From Numida meleagris (lineage: Eukaryota > Chordata > Aves > Galliformes > Numididae), in assembly GCF_002078875.1 (NCBI RefSeq), contig NC_034410.1, positions 82,589,258-82,653,257 on the forward strand: a stretch of 64,000 nt of DNA, read 5' to 3'. Positions 1-64,000 of this stretch are shown in pieces. Numbering within the stretch: position 1 is the stretch's first letter; each line of letters starts with the position of its first letter. The position numbers and the translations under genes are program-made. Below the pieces are notes generated by a model. That model did no database searches and was not told the DNA's origin. It saw nothing but the letters and a program-made list of their open reading frames with translations.

Positions 1-1553
1 GAAAGAGACTCTCATGCTAAGGTACGCTTTCTAATATACACATATATATATATTTTAAACATGGCAGAATTCAGTGAATATTTCATATCCTAAGAAGGTC
101 TCATTGGAGATTTTGTTTTTTCATTTTCTTTTCTCTCTGGCAGCATACGGTTGCTGTACCACCAAGACACAAAACTTATTTCTCAGTCAGACACGGCACA
201 TAGCACAAGCCCCTTAAGCTGTATTTCCTGAGAAAGACTATACTACAGGAAGTTCTCCTTGGCAAGTCCTTGTTGAATTTGAAACGGGAAGCATCGAGTA
301 TGAAGATTCATTTCAAAAGAGGACAAACTAACAGACTATGTGAGAATTTAATTCTCCATACAAAATGATTTCTCTTCAAACTGGGAAAGGAACATTTCAG
401 AATTGCAATGTCCATTCTGTTTTATCATTATTGAAGATAACTGTCTGAAATACAGTTTTAATCTTCATAGTAGAGACCCTTCTTTGATCCAAGGCAGTCA
501 TACAAAGGGGGAGGGAGAAGAGGGAAACTTAAAAGCAAGCAAACAAAAGAATGCTTTATGATGACTCTCTAAAATGACTGTTACCTTAGGATTCAAAAAG
601 ATGGTCTCAGAAATAACTGGGATAAAAAATGTTGATGATTTAAATGTCTTGACGAGTGAGCAAAGAGAAGCAACAGAAAACTGGAAATACATTAAATATC
701 TATCTTTCTTGCCAGTAATCTTTAAATACTGATTAGATGAAGCTAGAATGTGAAGAAAATATTTCAGTGCAAAATTCAGAACAATAACAAGAAGAATAAA
801 GAAGTTTCCCAAGTATCATGGTGGTCTCATTTAAATTGGTTAGAATGCTGCAGGAATATTTAGGGGCAGCCTCAGGTTATCATCCTCCTTACCCAGCAAC
901 AATTACAAAAATGGGTCTTATTTAAGTGATCCACAAACCCAAGGAAATTAAAACATGGGATGGTTACATAATTCAAGAAACACACTCCTCACATTCACAT
1001 ACTTGATATTGCTGTGTAGGTCTCTCAGAATACAAAATGTTAAATAAGATGTTTCAATACTTTGAAGAACCACCAAACCACTAGTCAAACAACTAAATCA
1101 AGCCCAAGCCTGTCCTGCAAACACATACCTAGAAGCTTGCAAGCCCCAAACCAGCACACGTGAAACCCTGCATTTTGGCATAACATTTCATCAGTAAAAC
1201 CACAGCAGGTAAGTTAGAGTATTATGTTCTGTATCAACAGTTGCATTTTGGTAAACAGTAGATGCAAGGCATGCCTGTATTCTGCATAAATCTTGTCAAT
1301 CAAACTGAAATTCAAGATAAGTTACTAGAAATTGAAAGGTGATTCTTTGGTTAAGCATGCGCAACTGCTACTTTGTACGAAGGGCCTCAATGTATTTGTG
1401 GAAGGTTTGACCAAAAAATGCTTTGTCTTTGCAAACAAAGGTATAAAAGACCCATTGTGTCAAAATATTTCAACCAACAATACAAAAGGCCTTAAACATC
1501 AACAAACTTGCAATTTCAGCAGAATTACATATGAAAGAAAAACACTGAAGTAG

Positions 1554-1559
1554 TTTATT
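1554..1559 (-). terminator. Candidate poly(A) signal AATAAA
   Basis: Canonical hexamer on the minus strand about 1.1 kb past the TMEM245 stop, followed within 40 nt by a GTGTTTTTCTTTC-like G/T-rich stretch that could serve as the downstream element. Use is unproven. A second hexamer lies at 2097-2102. Confidence 0.3.
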
Positions 1560-2096
1560 TCTGTGATCTAGGCAATATACCATTTCAAGAATTTAAGAAC
1601 TCTGCATAAATCACTGAAACATTTGGCCAGAGGCTTACAAGGAGAAAAATAGAAGCAGTAACAAAACAAAAAAACCCAACAATCCTACAACAAAACAAAA
1701 TCTCTACTCTTTCCCTTTCCTCTTTTGAAATAAACTTATATTTGCTTGAAAAGTAAATGCAACTTGGTCACAGCATTTGAAAACTGATACAAAACAATCC
1801 CATTCAAGCTCTTCTTATTATTGGAAGTAGATGTGATAACAGCACATTACCCTAAATTATTGAAGGCCTTTAATCAAAGTTAGTTGATATTACGACTCCA
1901 CTGGGACAGCGAATAGACATCAGAGTACCATCAGATTTCACCAGAAATAAGGGCAAGATTTAAACTGTTTAAACAAGTCCTATTTCTAAATGAGGAAAAT
2001 TCACATTTCTCAATTTGTACGTCTACTAATTTCAGGAAGATACAGAAATACTTGTCTTCAACAACATTAAATTTCAGTGCATATAAAAGGATAACA

Positions 2097-2102
2097 TTTA
2101 TT
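2097..2102 (-). terminator. Candidate proximal poly(A) signal AATAAA
   Basis: Canonical AATAAA on the minus strand about 540 nt past the TMEM245 stop codon. It could give a short 3' UTR isoform. The downstream sequence is not especially G/T-rich, so usage is uncertain. Confidence 0.25.
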
Positions 2103-2641
2103 TGTTCTTATGAGTTAGAGATGATGGTCAAAACCTCTAAAGAAATACTTTAAGGAGCAGCAAACAATTGTATCCAATCTTTGTTTAACAATGAGTGGTT
2201 TACATCTCCGTTGCCATCACAATTAACAGAAAATAAATACTGTGGACTTAGCTTTCTTTAAAGATACTACAATTTAATAACACAAATAACCCAATAAATA
2301 AAAGCCAAGTAAGTCATTTCAGCAGGTAACAGCTCCAGTGGATATATCTGTCCACTTCGCCATTCTTTTTAAGAAGACAGAAGGTCTACAAAGGTGGCTG
2401 TGGAACTGTGTGCTAGTATGCAAAGCCATGGGAAGCAGACATTCTCTCTTGAAGAGGCAAAGTGCACAGTAATGTAAGGCCAGCAGACGTTTGAGAAGTG
2501 GTGTCTCCTAACACTCAAACTATGCATCCCTGTGAACTGCCCCTAGCAGAGCTGCAAAGGGACAGAAGGCCATGGCTGTTGTGAACTCAGAAAGACCAAA
2601 GTGATTCTCTCATCTTGAACAGGTGCAGCATAGCTCCTTCA

Positions 2642-64000
<61,359 letters not shown>

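Larger units (their letters stand above)
1..2641 (-). other. TMEM245: TMEM245 3' UTR and possible downstream flank
   Basis: AT-rich sequence following the stop codon with no long ORF and no recognisable repeat. Minus-strand AATAAA hexamers lie at 2097-2102 and 1554-1559. Either could be a poly(A) signal, the second being followed by a T-rich stretch. Mammalian TMEM245 has a 3' UTR of several kilobases, so the UTR may run past the window edge. The end is therefore not called. Confidence 0.7.

Overview
The window is nuclear genomic DNA from a bird, most likely a galliform such as chicken. It is AT-rich and intron-dominated. It carries many 5'-truncated CR1 LINEs whose 3' ends carry the bird-type ATTCTATG-like repeats, one internally deleted mariner resembling chicken Galluhop, and no Alu/B1-like SINEs. 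There are no bacterial-style operons, tRNA or rRNA genes, or CRISPR arrays.

Almost the whole window is one gene read from the minus strand: TMEM245 (formerly C9orf5), a multi-pass membrane protein of the AI-2E transporter / UPF0118 superfamily. I could place 14 consecutive coding exons, from 63088 down to the stop codon at 2644. All junctions are GT-AG and every reading phase closes. They encode about the last 567 residues; the N-terminal exon(s) and promoter lie beyond position 64000. One exon is a 24-nt microexon (54014-54037). Positions 1-2641 are downstream of the stop and should hold the 3' UTR, whose end I cannot fix. The largest intron (9820-26609) contains the conserved microRNA gene mir-32 on the same strand, at 19189-19258.

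Layout by coordinate: 1-2641 3' UTR/downstream; 2642-8100 the last three exons, with three CR1 fragments between; 9719-9819 exon; 9820-26609 the giant intron with mir-32, CR1 pieces, a GC-richer island around a sequence gap (20768-21642) flanked by identical 92-bp ends, and the mariner (24861-25419); 26610-35058 two exons around a CR1-dense intron, including an apparent CR1-in-CR1 nest (29638-31999) and a possible solo LTR; 40191-47818 five closely spaced exons; 54014-63088 the microexon and the first two exons seen here.

What deserves a second look: the mir-32/host-gene arrangement, the microexon, the probably artefactual gap, the nested CR1, the bounded mariner copy, and a small plus-strand ORF behind a TATA box at 20368-20625 inside the big intron. 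I found no convincing evidence of an undescribed multi-gene system.
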